A DNA stretch of 64,000 nt from Crossiella sp. S99.2. GTDB lineage: Bacteria > Actinomycetota > Actinomycetes > Mycobacteriales > Pseudonocardiaceae. The notes beneath the pieces were generated by a model, which saw nothing but the letters and a program-made list of their open reading frames with translations, made no database searches and had not been told where the DNA came from. Location of the stretch: contig NZ_JALMDK010000013.1 of assembly GCF_023094165.1 (NCBI RefSeq), positions 186,001 to 250,000 of the forward strand, in the 5' to 3' direction. Of this stretch, positions 35,556 to 44,236 are shown piece by piece (the stretch's first letter is position 1; every line of letters starts with the position of its first letter). The position numbers and the translations under genes were made by a program.

Positions 35556-38500
35556 GTGCGGTTCGGGGTGCTGGGTCCACTCGTGGTGTGGAACACCGAG
35601 GACGCGCCGATCCCGGTGCCCGGTCCCGAGGTCCGCGCGTTGCTGGCCGTACTCCTGGCCCACGAGGGCGCCTGGGTGCCGGTGCAGACGCTGATCGGCG
35701 AGTTGTGGCCGGAGCGGCTGCCCGCGAATCCGGGCAACGCGTTGCAGATCCGGGTGTCCCGGTTGCGGCGGGCCCTGGGCGAGCGGGACCTGGTGGAGTA
35801 CCGGGCGAATGCCTATCGGCTGCGCGGGGACTCCGATGCCGTGCTCTTCCAAGGGTTGTTGCGGCGGGCCCGGTCCACTGTGGACCCGTGGCCGCGGGTT
35901 TCGCTGCTGTCCGAGGCACTCGGGTTGTGGCGGGGGCCCGCGCTGGCCGAGTTCGCCGCGGAATCCTTTGCCCAGCCGGTGATCCGGCGCTGGCAGGAGT
36001 TGCGGCTGACCGCGGTGGCCGAACTGGCCGAGACCCGGCTGGCCCTGGGCGAGCACGACACCGTGCTGGCCGAACTGGCCGAGTGGGTGCACCGTTTTCC
36101 CGGGCAGGACCGCCTGCGTGCGGCGCAGCTCCAGGCCCTCTACCAAGCAGGTCGACAGGCCGAGGCACTGGCCACCTACACCGAGTTCCGGACACACCTG
36201 GCGGCGGAGCAGGGCCTGGATCCGGGGCCGGAACTGGCCGCTCTGCACCAGGCGATCCTGACCCGCGATCCCGCCCTGGACACCGCCCCCGCGCGCCGGC
36301 CCGGCAACCTGCCGACCCCGGTCACCGAGTTGATCGGCCGGGACGCCGAGCTGGCCGAGACCGGGAAGGCACTGGCCGCGGCGCGGCTGGTCACGTTGAC
36401 CGGGCCGGGTGGGGTGGGCAAAACCCGGCTGGCCATCGCCGCCGCCACACAGCTCGCCGACGGTTTCCCGGACGGGGCCTGGCTGGTCGAACTGGCCGGG
36501 CTGGGCGGGCCGCACGCCGCGGACGCGCTGGCCGAGGCGGTGATGACGGTGCTGGGCATCCGGGAGAACGCGATGCTCGGCCCGATCCCGGCCAGTGGCG
36601 CGCTCGGCCACCGCGACCGGCTGATCGCCTACCTGTCCGGCAAAAAACTGTTGCTGGTGCTGGACAACTGCGAGCACATCGTCACCGAGGTGGCCACCCT
36701 CGCCGTGGCGCTGCTGTCCGCCGTGCCGGGGCTGCGCGTCCTGAGCACCAGCCGCGAACCATTGTCCACCCCTGGCGAATCCGTGCATCCGGTGCCACCG
36801 CTGGATCTGCCCGTGGACCCGGCCGATCCGCACGGCTCGGGCGCGGTCCGGCTGTTCTGCGCCCGCGCCCGCGACGCCGACCCCGGTTTCGCGCTCACCG
36901 CACACAACGCGGCGGCGGTGACCGCGCTGGTCCGCGGGCTGGACGGGTTGCCGCTGGCACTGGAACTGGCCGCCGCCCGGGTGCGCGCGCTGGGCGTGCG
37001 GGAACTCGCCGACCGCCTGGACGACCGCTTCCGCCTGCTGTCCGCGAGCAACCGGGGCGCGCCCGCCCGGCAACGCACCCTGCACGCGCTGCTGGACTGG
37101 AGCTGGGAACTGCTCACCGATCCCGAACGGGTGGTGCTGCGCCGTCTAGCGGTACTAGACGGGGGCAGTCTGGCCGCGATCGAGGCCATCTGCGGTGACC
37201 CGGAGCTGCCGGTGGCCGAGGTGCTGGCGCGGCTGGTGGACCGGTCGATGGTGACCGTGCTGCCGGAGCACCGGCGGTACCGGCTGCTGGAGACGGTGGC
37301 CGCCTACGCTCGCGCCCGGCTGGCCGAGTCCGGCGAGGCGGAAGCGTTGCGCGCCAGGCAGTCCCGCTACTACCTGACCCTGGCCGAGACCACCGCGCCC
37401 GACCTGCACGGCCCTCGCCAGCACGCGGCACTGTCCGAATTGGACGATGAACACGGCAACTTCCAGCAGGCACTGGCGCACGCGGTCGCTGAGGATGCCT
37501 TGCGGCTGGTGGATTCCCTTGCCTGGTACTGGATGCTGCGCGGCCGGGTCCGCCAGGCCCAGCGCTGGTGCGACCACGCCCTCGCCACCGCCGCGCCCGG
37601 TATCCGGACTGCCCGGGTGCGCTGCTGGGCGGCCGGGATCGCGATCGTCGCCGACCCGGATCCAGCCGCGGCCGCCAGTGCCCGCGCCGCGCTGGCCGGC
37701 TTCGACGGGCTCGATGATCCGCTCGGCGCGGCCATGGCGCACTGGTTTCTGGCCTACGTCCTGTTGCACGCGGGCGATCTGGACACCAGCGAGGAACTCG
37801 CCGCGCACGCGGCCAGGGCCTTCCGCGCGCTGGATCACCCGTGGGGCCTGGCGGTGACCACCTGCGTGCAGGCCAACCACGCGCTCACCCACGGCGACCT
37901 GGACACCGCGCACACCCACGCCGAAGCCGCCGTGGCCCTGTTCCGCTCGCTCGGCGACCGTGGCGGCGAACTGCTCACCACCTACCCGCGCGCGACCCTG
38001 GCCGAACTGCACGGCGACTACGACCGGGCCGAACAGCTGCACCGGGACGGCCTCGCCCTGGCCGAGGACCTGGGCATGTGGGCCGAGGCCGCCGACCGGT
38101 TGTGCGGACTCGGCCGGATCGCGCTGCTCCGCGGCGAGCACGCCACCGCGCACGATCACCTTGCGCGGGCACGGGAACTGGCCGCCGAACGCGGGTTCAA
38201 GCCGGGCGAGATGCACGCCACCATCACCCTGGGCCAGCTCGCCCGCCGCACCGGCGATCTCGCCACCGCCACGGCCTGTCTCACCGAGGCCGCCGACTGG
38301 TATCGCCGCACCGGCCGCGCCCCCGGCTACGCGGTCGTGCACACCGAACTCGGCCACCTCGCCCAGCTCCAGGGCAACCCGACCCAGGCCCGGATACACC
38401 ACCAAGAGGCGCTGGCCTTCGCCCGCCGCCTGGGAAACCCGCACGCCGAGGCCACCGCCCTGGAGGGCCTGGCGGCGACCCAGCTCCCTGACGCTGCAAC

Positions 38501-38672
38501 GGAATCTGCCCGACTGCTCGGCGCGGCACACGCCCTGCGCGCGGCCACCGGTGTTCCCTTGGCCGACCGCGCCGATCTGGACCAGGTCCTCAAGGTAACG
38601 CGGAACACCCTGGGCGACAAGGCTTTTGAGGCCGAGTTTGCCATCGGCGCACTGAGCCGACCGTCGCTGTGA
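35556..38672 (+). CDS. Large BTAD-NB-ARC (AfsR-like) transcriptional regulator
   Basis: A 1038-residue regulator with the same layout as the one at 10458. Residues 1-92 are a winged helix (MRFGVLGPLVV…RVSRLRRALG), residues about 95-235 the BTAD, and residues about 250-530 an ATPase with Walker A GPGGVGKT at 283-290 and LLVLDNCEHI as Walker B. TPR-like repeats run to the end (for example HYAxA-type helices around residues 700-960). GTG 35556 is chosen from the leaderless -10 box and the conserved VRFGVLGP start; a longer frame exists to 35484. Divergent from an MFS exporter. Likely pathway-specific activator of unknown target. Confidence 0.9.
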   Translation: MRFGVLGPLVVWNTEDAPIPVPGPEVRALLAVLLAHEGAWVPVQTLIGELWPERLPANPGNALQIRVSRLRRALGERDLVEYRANAYRLRGDSDAVLFQGLLRRARSTVDPWPRVSLLSEALGLWRGPALAEFAAESFAQPVIRRWQELRLTAVAELAETRLALGEHDTVLAELAEWVHRFPGQDRLRAAQLQALYQAGRQAEALATYTEFRTHLAAEQGLDPGPELAALHQAILTRDPALDTAPARRPGNLPTPVTELIGRDAELAETGKALAAARLVTLTGPGGVGKTRLAIAAATQLADGFPDGAWLVELAGLGGPHAADALAEAVMTVLGIRENAMLGPIPASGALGHRDRLIAYLSGKKLLLVLDNCEHIVTEVATLAVALLSAVPGLRVLSTSREPLSTPGESVHPVPPLDLPVDPADPHGSGAVRLFCARARDADPGFALTAHNAAAVTALVRGLDGLPLALELAAARVRALGVRELADRLDDRFRLLSASNRGAPARQRTLHALLDWSWELLTDPERVVLRRLAVLDGGSLAAIEAICGDPELPVAEVLARLVDRSMVTVLPEHRRYRLLETVAAYARARLAESGEAEALRARQSRYYLTLAETTAPDLHGPRQHAALSELDDEHGNFQQALAHAVAEDALRLVDSLAWYWMLRGRVRQAQRWCDHALATAAPGIRTARVRCWAAGIAIVADPDPAAAASARAALAGFDGLDDPLGAAMAHWFLAYVLLHAGDLDTSEELAAHAARAFRALDHPWGLAVTTCVQANHALTHGDLDTAHTHAEAAVALFRSLGDRGGELLTTYPRATLAELHGDYDRAEQLHRDGLALAEDLGMWAEAADRLCGLGRIALLRGEHATAHDHLARARELAAERGFKPGEMHATITLGQLARRTGDLATATACLTEAADWYRRTGRAPGYAVVHTELGHLAQLQGNPTQARIHHQEALAFARRLGNPHAEATALEGLAATQLPDAATESARLLGAAHALRAATGVPLADRADLDQVLKVTRNTLGDKAFEAEFAIGALSRPSL

Positions 38673-38685
38673 CAGGATCGGTGAC

Positions 38686-40119
38686 ATGTTCTCCGGCGAC
38701 CTCGCGGTGCACCTGACCGGCTCCGAGTGACAGGTGGACGAACTGGCCGCGTTCACTTGGCAGCGGCACCCTGACCGAGCGGCACGAGCTGGCTGACCAC
38801 TGACGAACCGAGCTGGTCGGGACGATCAGCATTTGCTGCGGGCAGAATCGAGGCTGCACCGTGGAATCACGGTATTCCGCAGTCCAATGTGGACGCTCAT
38901 ACGGAGCTATACTTCGAACACCATGTGAAGTTGCTAATACCCGACGACCAGTTCGGCACGATCTGGGCGCTGGGCGAGGTGATCAACGAGCACGACGCCC
39001 GCCTCATGCACGCCGAGGGCGAGGAGCGCTTCGTCACCCTGCGCCGCTACGGGGTTGGCCGCCCGGCTGGACGCGCTGCTGACCGCGTTGCGCGACAACG
39101 GGCACACCGTGCTGGAGGTCGAGGAAGAGTACGTCGTGCACGACGACGCGATCGAGATCGACAAGGGCTGGCTGGGGCACGACCCGGCCGCGGACCTGTT
39201 CGACACGCGGGAACATCGGCTGCGTACCGCGCCCGCTGGCGTCGAGGGATTTCCCGCCACCTATCAGCCCCTAGCAGTGCGGCCGGGTCAGGACATCCGG
39301 CAGCGGGCCGCGTTCGATCCGTCGGTCAAGCAGTTCGAGAACGCCTACCGGCCAGGCGAACCGGTGTTCGGCGACCCGGCGGTGGGTGCGCGCTGGCTGG
39401 CTGCCCGGCAGGCGGCCATGGCGCACGTGCTCGCCGTGGTCGCAGCCTCGCCGTGGGCGGAGAATCTGGTGCTGCGCGGCAGCGTCGTGTTGCGGGCCTG
39501 GCTCGGCGCGGCCGCCCGTGAACCCGGCGACCTGGATTTCGTGGTCGTCCCGGCAGGTCTTGCCTTCGACGGTCCCTACACCAAGTCCATGTTGGACGGT
39601 CTGATCGCCGCCCTGGCCAGCGACCCCGGACCCGGCCTGCGTGCGGATCAGGTGCGCTCCGAACACATCTGGACCTACGAGCGGGTGCCCGGTCGCCGGC
39701 TGGTGGTCCCGTTCGACGTCGACGGCCTGCCGCAGGGCGCGATCCAGCTCGACCTGGTCTTCAACGAGCCGCTGCCCGAACCCCCGGTCACGGTGGCGAT
39801 CCCGCCGCTGGGCACGCCGATGCGCACCGCCTCCGCCAGCCTGTCCCTGGCCTGGAAGGTGCAGTGGCTGATGACCGATCGCTACCCGCAGGGCAAGGAC
39901 CTCTACGACGCGGTGCTGCTCGCCGAGCACACCACCGTGCCCCTGGACCTGGTCCGCACACTGCTGCGCCCGGAACTGGGCCGCGAAGCCGAGGACTTCA
40001 CCCCGGACTCGGTGCTCGACCTGGAGGTGGACTGGGCCAACTTCCGCGACGAACAGCCCGGTGTCGAAGGCGAGGCCCGGTCCTGGCTGGACCGGCTCGC
40101 CACGGCACTGGCCCGCTGA
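38686..40119 (+). pseudogene. Decayed gene: HxK-domain plus nucleotidyltransferase (AbiEii-like) protein
   Basis: Three pieces in different frames align in order with one actinobacterial protein type. (1) ATG 38686 reads MFSGDLAVHLTGSE then stops at 38728-38730; after the stop the frame continues QVDELAAFTW. (2) From 38889 another frame reads TELYFEHHVKLLIPDD…EERFVTLRRYG. (3) Near 39053 the frame shifts into the long frame starting LAARLDALLTALRDNGHTVLEVEEE. In intact relatives these parts are continuous, with about 70 more residues between pieces 1 and 2. So the first domain carries a stop, a deletion and a frameshift, while the second domain (39055-40119) is intact. The recall of the intact family is from memory and should be checked. 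Confidence 0.68.
39055..40119 (+). CDS. Surviving nucleotidyltransferase (AbiEii/AbiGii toxin-like) domain
   Basis: The intact 354-residue frame at the 3' end of the decayed gene, beginning at TTG 39055. Residues about 140-300 look like a nucleotidyltransferase of the AbiEii/AbiGii type: NLVLRGSVVLRAWL (the G-S-like first motif), EPGDLDFVVVP (the D-x-D motif), and a KVQWLMTDRYPQGKDLYDAVLL helix near residue 275 with the conserved K and RxxKDxxD pattern. The part before residue 45 is the end of another domain. If translated, it might still be enzymatically active. No antitoxin partner (AbiEi-like) lies nearby, so a toxin role is not supported. Confidence 0.65.
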   Translation: MAARLDALLTALRDNGHTVLEVEEEYVVHDDAIEIDKGWLGHDPAADLFDTREHRLRTAPAGVEGFPATYQPLAVRPGQDIRQRAAFDPSVKQFENAYRPGEPVFGDPAVGARWLAARQAAMAHVLAVVAASPWAENLVLRGSVVLRAWLGAAAREPGDLDFVVVPAGLAFDGPYTKSMLDGLIAALASDPGPGLRADQVRSEHIWTYERVPGRRLVVPFDVDGLPQGAIQLDLVFNEPLPEPPVTVAIPPLGTPMRTASASLSLAWKVQWLMTDRYPQGKDLYDAVLLAEHTTVPLDLVRTLLRPELGREAEDFTPDSVLDLEVDWANFRDEQPGVEGEARSWLDRLATALAR

Positions 40120-40121
40120 TC

Positions 40122-42059
40122 TCACACTCCGACCGCACCCCGCTCTCCACCGAGCACACCAGCCATGGCCAGGATCGACACCAGCGGCTGCAACACCCGC
40201 GACGGCGCGAACCCGCGTGGGAACACGGGTTCCGCCGGCGCGGCCTCGGTGCCGGTGGCCGAGACGAAGTGCAGGGTGCAGCGGTCGAACACGCCGAACG
40301 GGGCCAGTGCGCCGAATTCCTGGCGCTGGTGCAGGAACGCGTACACGTCCCGGCTTTCCCGCCAGATCAGTTCCGGGTCCACTGTGGTGTGCCGCTGGTT
40401 CTCCTCCCGCAGCCAGTGGCTCACCGGCGGCTGGTAACGCAGCCGATCTGCTTTTGTCGCCACGATCGCGGCGGGCAACCGTTCCAGCTCGGGCACGGCC
40501 TGGAACCGGGCCAGGGACATCTCCAGCGCCTGATTCCCGCCGCGCTCCGGCGTCGGCTCCAGGCCGTGCACGAACAGCACCGCGTCGACGCCGATCAGGA
40601 ACCGGGCGGATTCGTTGTCCCCCACCGCTTCCAGGTCCTCCCCCGCCACGTCGAAGAGCACCAGCGGCCGGGTCCGGTACGGCCCGCGGATCAGCAGGAT
40701 CTCGGCCGGGCCGGTGACCTGCTTGGGGGTGCGGGGCAGCCGGGCGCCGCGACCGGCCGGTTCCAGCACGGCGGTGCGGTACTCATCGTGCCGGTGCAGG
40801 TCCAGCGGCACCACGGTCAGCCCGTACGGGGCGAGGCCGTCCTGCTCCACCAGTTCACGGACCAGTGCGGCCAGCAGGTGGGTCTTGCCCGCGGTCGGCC
40901 TGCCGATCATGGCCACCACCAACGGCGGCTCGTGCGTGAAGTAGGTGGCGGGCAGGTAGTGCTCGTCGGTGTCACCGGAGGGGTTGGGGCAGCGGCGATA
41001 GGTGTTGACCAGGTTCATCTCGCCCTTCACCGGATCCCGGCCGTGCACCGTCAGCTCGTGGTAGGCGCCGTCCGGATCGCGCCGCCACAACCCGTTCTCC
41101 GGCGGTGGATAGCGGTCCAGGCACACCGGACAGCGCACCAGCGGTGGCAGTTCGTCGTCGGTGGTCCGGATCCGGCGCCACATTTCCCTGAGCCGGGGCC
41201 AGATCTGTCCGTCCTGGTCCGGTTCCGCCGTGGCGCGCTCGCGTTTGCGGCGCAGCGCCAGGTCGAAGGCGTGCTGACCGGGTGCCAGCCGCGCGCCGAG
41301 GTCGATCACCTTGGGCCGCACCGATTCCCGGAGTCGGTTCAGTAGCTCGGCCGGGCCGGGGCGGGCGGTGGGCGGGTCGGTGAACACGCCGTCGAGCAGC
41401 ACCCGCAACGCGCCGCCGTTGGCGTGCAGATCCGGTGCGGACCGGCCGAGGTGGCCGGGGTAGGCGGCGCGCCAGATGACCAGTCCGGCATCCCAGATGT
41501 CCGCCCGGATGTCGCCGGGTGCGGCGCGGTGGAAGTCGAGCAGCTGAACCGACCGGGTGGTCGGGTCCCAGCGCAGCGCGTCCAGGTCCACGCCGCCATG
41601 GGTGAGTCCGGCCACCTCGGCCAGGTGCAGGGCCCGCAGCAGACCGGCCTGGAACCGGTGCCGGTCCTGGGCGGACAACCGCGGCAGCGCTGCCGCCGCG
41701 GGCACTCCCCTGGCGGGCTCCAGCAGCACGAACGGATCTTCGCTGTCCACGTCGTAGTACCGCAGTCGCGGCAGTTCCGGGGGATACGCCTCGGCCGGGA
41801 AGAGCTGGGCGAAGCGGTGGGTGGCCCGGATCTCCCGGTCCAGCGCCGCCAACGGGCCAGGCGTGCCCGCCGGATCACGCGGAACCTGCTTGTGCAGCAA
41901 CGTGATCCCGTTGACCGCGACCAGCCGGGACGGCAACGGACCGTGCTCCGCGTCCGCGAGTGGCCGGGCGGGCGACTGACCATTCGCCACCTCCGCGAGC
42001 GGGCGCAGGGTGAGTGTGTGCACGGTGCCGTCCACGGCCCGGCAGCGAACCTGGTTCAT
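40122..42059 (-). CDS. Kinase-like/Cys-cluster/P-loop GTPase fusion protein
   Basis: A 645-residue soluble protein, last gene of the tubulin/CHAT operon. Residues about 45-250 resemble a protein kinase fold: possible Lys K57, then THGGVDLDALRWD at the catalytic-loop position and LLDFHRA at the DFG position. HRD is absent, so it is probably a pseudokinase. Residues 310-357 contain CPVC and RCP cysteines (C310, C313, C357), a possible zinc site. Residues about 378-640 are a GTPase-like domain: Walker A GRPTAGKT 386-393, DVAGED with D470 as Walker B/switch, and TKAD 535-538 as the guanine-specificity motif. The ATG overlaps the previous stop (ATGA). Probably a regulatory switch of the system. 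Confidence 0.8.
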   Translation of the reverse strand: MNQVRCRAVDGTVHTLTLRPLAEVANGQSPARPLADAEHGPLPSRLVAVNGITLLHKQVPRDPAGTPGPLAALDREIRATHRFAQLFPAEAYPPELPRLRYYDVDSEDPFVLLEPARGVPAAAALPRLSAQDRHRFQAGLLRALHLAEVAGLTHGGVDLDALRWDPTTRSVQLLDFHRAAPGDIRADIWDAGLVIWRAAYPGHLGRSAPDLHANGGALRVLLDGVFTDPPTARPGPAELLNRLRESVRPKVIDLGARLAPGQHAFDLALRRKRERATAEPDQDGQIWPRLREMWRRIRTTDDELPPLVRCPVCLDRYPPPENGLWRRDPDGAYHELTVHGRDPVKGEMNLVNTYRRCPNPSGDTDEHYLPATYFTHEPPLVVAMIGRPTAGKTHLLAALVRELVEQDGLAPYGLTVVPLDLHRHDEYRTAVLEPAGRGARLPRTPKQVTGPAEILLIRGPYRTRPLVLFDVAGEDLEAVGDNESARFLIGVDAVLFVHGLEPTPERGGNQALEMSLARFQAVPELERLPAAIVATKADRLRYQPPVSHWLREENQRHTTVDPELIWRESRDVYAFLHQRQEFGALAPFGVFDRCTLHFVSATGTEAAPAEPVFPRGFAPSRVLQPLVSILAMAGVLGGERGAVGV

Positions 42060-44236
42060 TCGAACACCCCTTGCCGCAGCGGGACGAAGCGCATCGACCC
42101 GGCCAGTTCCGAGTCGCCGGTCCAGGCCACCTCGCGGCCCGGTCCGCCGCTCTCCCTGGTCAGTTCGCGCACCGCGGTGGAGGCGAACCGCACCAGCTCG
42201 GCGCCCGCGGCCAGCGCGCTGACCACGCCGAGGTGCCGGTGGTGGCAGAGCTGGGTCATCTCGTCCCCCGCGGTGCGGGACAGCGCCTCGGTGACCCGGG
42301 AGGCCGCCCACAGTTTGGTGGCCAGGGTGTCCCGGTGCGCGCGGTCGCCGTTGAAGGCGAACGGCGGCGCGGGCAGCAAACCGTGCCGCCGCACGTGCTC
42401 GTGGTAGCTCGCCAGCAGCCGATCGCAGGACCTGGTGTACTCGGCCGGGTCGACCGGCCGGCCCGCCTCGATCCCGGCCCAGCACGGGCGCAGCGCGGCC
42501 AGGGTCAGGTCCACCAGGTCGGTCAGCACCACCTCGCGCACCTCCTCGTAGACGTCCCGGTCCGGCGGCGGCTCCGGCTCACCGTCGGTGGCCGGGGCGA
42601 TCTCCTTGCCTGGCAACGGGGTGAACAGGTCCTCGGTGCGGGCGGCGAGCGCGGCCTGGATGGCGGTCAGGCCCAGCACGGCCTGTCCGAGCCCGTCGGC
42701 GAACAGCGCCCGCCGGGCCGAGGGCCGCCAGTCCGCCCGCGCCACCCGGTGCACCAGCCGGTCGATCTGCTCGACCTGCTCGGACAGCTCGGCCAGGTCC
42801 ACCTCGATCCGCCACCGCCGGGCACTGATCCACCAGCTCGTGGCCACCACCACAAGCAGCAGCAGCCAGGCGAGCACGGTCGGCCCGGCCGCCCAGGGCA
42901 GCGGTGGCGGACTCAGATAGGCCACCACCGCCCAGCCGGCCAGCGCCGGTCCGCCCCAGCACCAGGAGGCGGGCAGCAGGGCACGCCGGAGGCCCAGTTC
43001 GCCGGTGGCGGTGGGTTGCCGAGCGTGCAGCAGCAGTCCGCTGCCGAACCAGGCGATCGCCAGCAGCGGGGTGAACAGCCAGGGCAGCACGCCGAGCGCG
43101 GACAGCACCCCGGTCAGCGCGGACAGCAGCGCCGCGCCCAGTGGGGTCGGCCGGAGGTCGAACTCGGGCAGCTGCTGCCGTGGGGCGAGTGCGGCCAGGG
43201 TGTCCAGTGCCGCTAGACAGCCCTGCGGTTCGCGGTCGATCTTGACCGCGTTGAGGTCGGGCAGCAGCCTGCCGATCGAGCGGTACCGCCGCAGCCAGAT
43301 TTCCACCAGCTCGCGCACCTCGTCCCTGGCCTGCCTGCGGCTGCCCTGTTCCGGGCCACGCAACCCGCGTTCGGCCCCGGCCAGATCGCCGGTCTGCTGC
43401 CCCAGCAGGCGGTCGTTGACGTGGCTGAGCTGGCGTTGTGCCTCCCGGTGGTAGGCGTCCGTGCTGGTGAATGCCTGGCGCACCGCCGCCCCCACCGCCG
43501 ATCCCGGCCGCTGCGCCGCCAGTGCGGCCAGCGGGTGGTCCAGGCGGTGGAGTTCGAGTGCGGCGTCCCCGACCGCTCGGTTGGCTGCGGTGCGAGCCCG
43601 GTCCAGTGGGCCACCGGCCACCAGGACGGGCTCGGTCTCCTCGGCCTCGGTGAACCGGCCGATCGCCGCCCGGAACTCGGCCCTGGGTGGTTCCGGCGCG
43701 CTCACCCCACCGGCGTCCGGGTCGGTGAACAGGCTGATCGCCTCCTCCTGGACCCGGCGCCGCTCGGCCTCGTGCAGGCTGGTCCGCTCCAGCGCGAGTC
43801 CGACGCTGGCGGTGCTGTACGGCAGCGTGCTCACCGTGTGCACCACCGCGTCGAACACCACCGGCTCGGACAGCGCGGCGATCAGCTGGTCCAAATTGGA
43901 CGGTGCGCTCGGCCGCACCCCGCGCACCAGGTGATCGGCGGGCCGCCAGTGCACCCCGTGCTCGTCGCTGACCCATAGCGTGGCCGCCCGGTCCACCGGG
44001 CCGAGCGCGGGCGCCGGCCGGATCCGCACCTCGTCCCTGGCCGCGCTGTCCCCGACGGCCAGGCAGATCACCCCGGACACCAGCGGACTGCCCAGCAGCT
44101 CCTGGTACAGCTCATCGTGCTCGGCCGCGGTGCCTGCCCCGTCGATGACCAGCACCGATCCCTCGATCCGGTCCACTTCGACCGCGCCGGCCCGCAGATC
44201 CAGCACGACTACCGACCGTTCGGTTGGCGCGCTCAC
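42056..44236 (-). CDS. Multi-pass membrane protein of the tubulin-like system
   Basis: A 726-residue protein of unknown family. Residues 1-130 look like a small alpha/beta domain (VVVLDLRAGAVEVDRIEGSVLVIDGAG). Residues about 150-340 are helical. Four probable transmembrane helices lie near 367-386, 388-404, 424-441 and 450-470. The C-terminal 250 residues are again helical and soluble (EVDLAELSEQVEQIDRLVHRVA). Starts at GTG 44236, overlapping the tubulin-like gene's TGA (GTGA), and ends inside the next gene's ATG. Likely membrane anchor or channel-like component. The layout (soluble-TM-soluble) suggests it couples cytoplasmic partners to the membrane. Confidence 0.8.
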   Translation of the reverse strand: MSAPTERSVVVLDLRAGAVEVDRIEGSVLVIDGAGTAAEHDELYQELLGSPLVSGVICLAVGDSAARDEVRIRPAPALGPVDRAATLWVSDEHGVHWRPADHLVRGVRPSAPSNLDQLIAALSEPVVFDAVVHTVSTLPYSTASVGLALERTSLHEAERRRVQEEAISLFTDPDAGGVSAPEPPRAEFRAAIGRFTEAEETEPVLVAGGPLDRARTAANRAVGDAALELHRLDHPLAALAAQRPGSAVGAAVRQAFTSTDAYHREAQRQLSHVNDRLLGQQTGDLAGAERGLRGPEQGSRRQARDEVRELVEIWLRRYRSIGRLLPDLNAVKIDREPQGCLAALDTLAALAPRQQLPEFDLRPTPLGAALLSALTGVLSALGVLPWLFTPLLAIAWFGSGLLLHARQPTATGELGLRRALLPASWCWGGPALAGWAVVAYLSPPPLPWAAGPTVLAWLLLLVVVATSWWISARRWRIEVDLAELSEQVEQIDRLVHRVARADWRPSARRALFADGLGQAVLGLTAIQAALAARTEDLFTPLPGKEIAPATDGEPEPPPDRDVYEEVREVVLTDLVDLTLAALRPCWAGIEAGRPVDPAEYTRSCDRLLASYHEHVRRHGLLPAPPFAFNGDRAHRDTLATKLWAASRVTEALSRTAGDEMTQLCHHRHLGVVSALAAGAELVRFASTAVRELTRESGGPGREVAWTGDSELAGSMRFVPLRQGVFE

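Noticed and set aside
39055..40119. Type IV toxin-antitoxin (AbiE) system
   Set aside because: Only a nucleotidyltransferase-like half is present, with no AbiEi-type antitoxin beside it and a decayed upstream domain.
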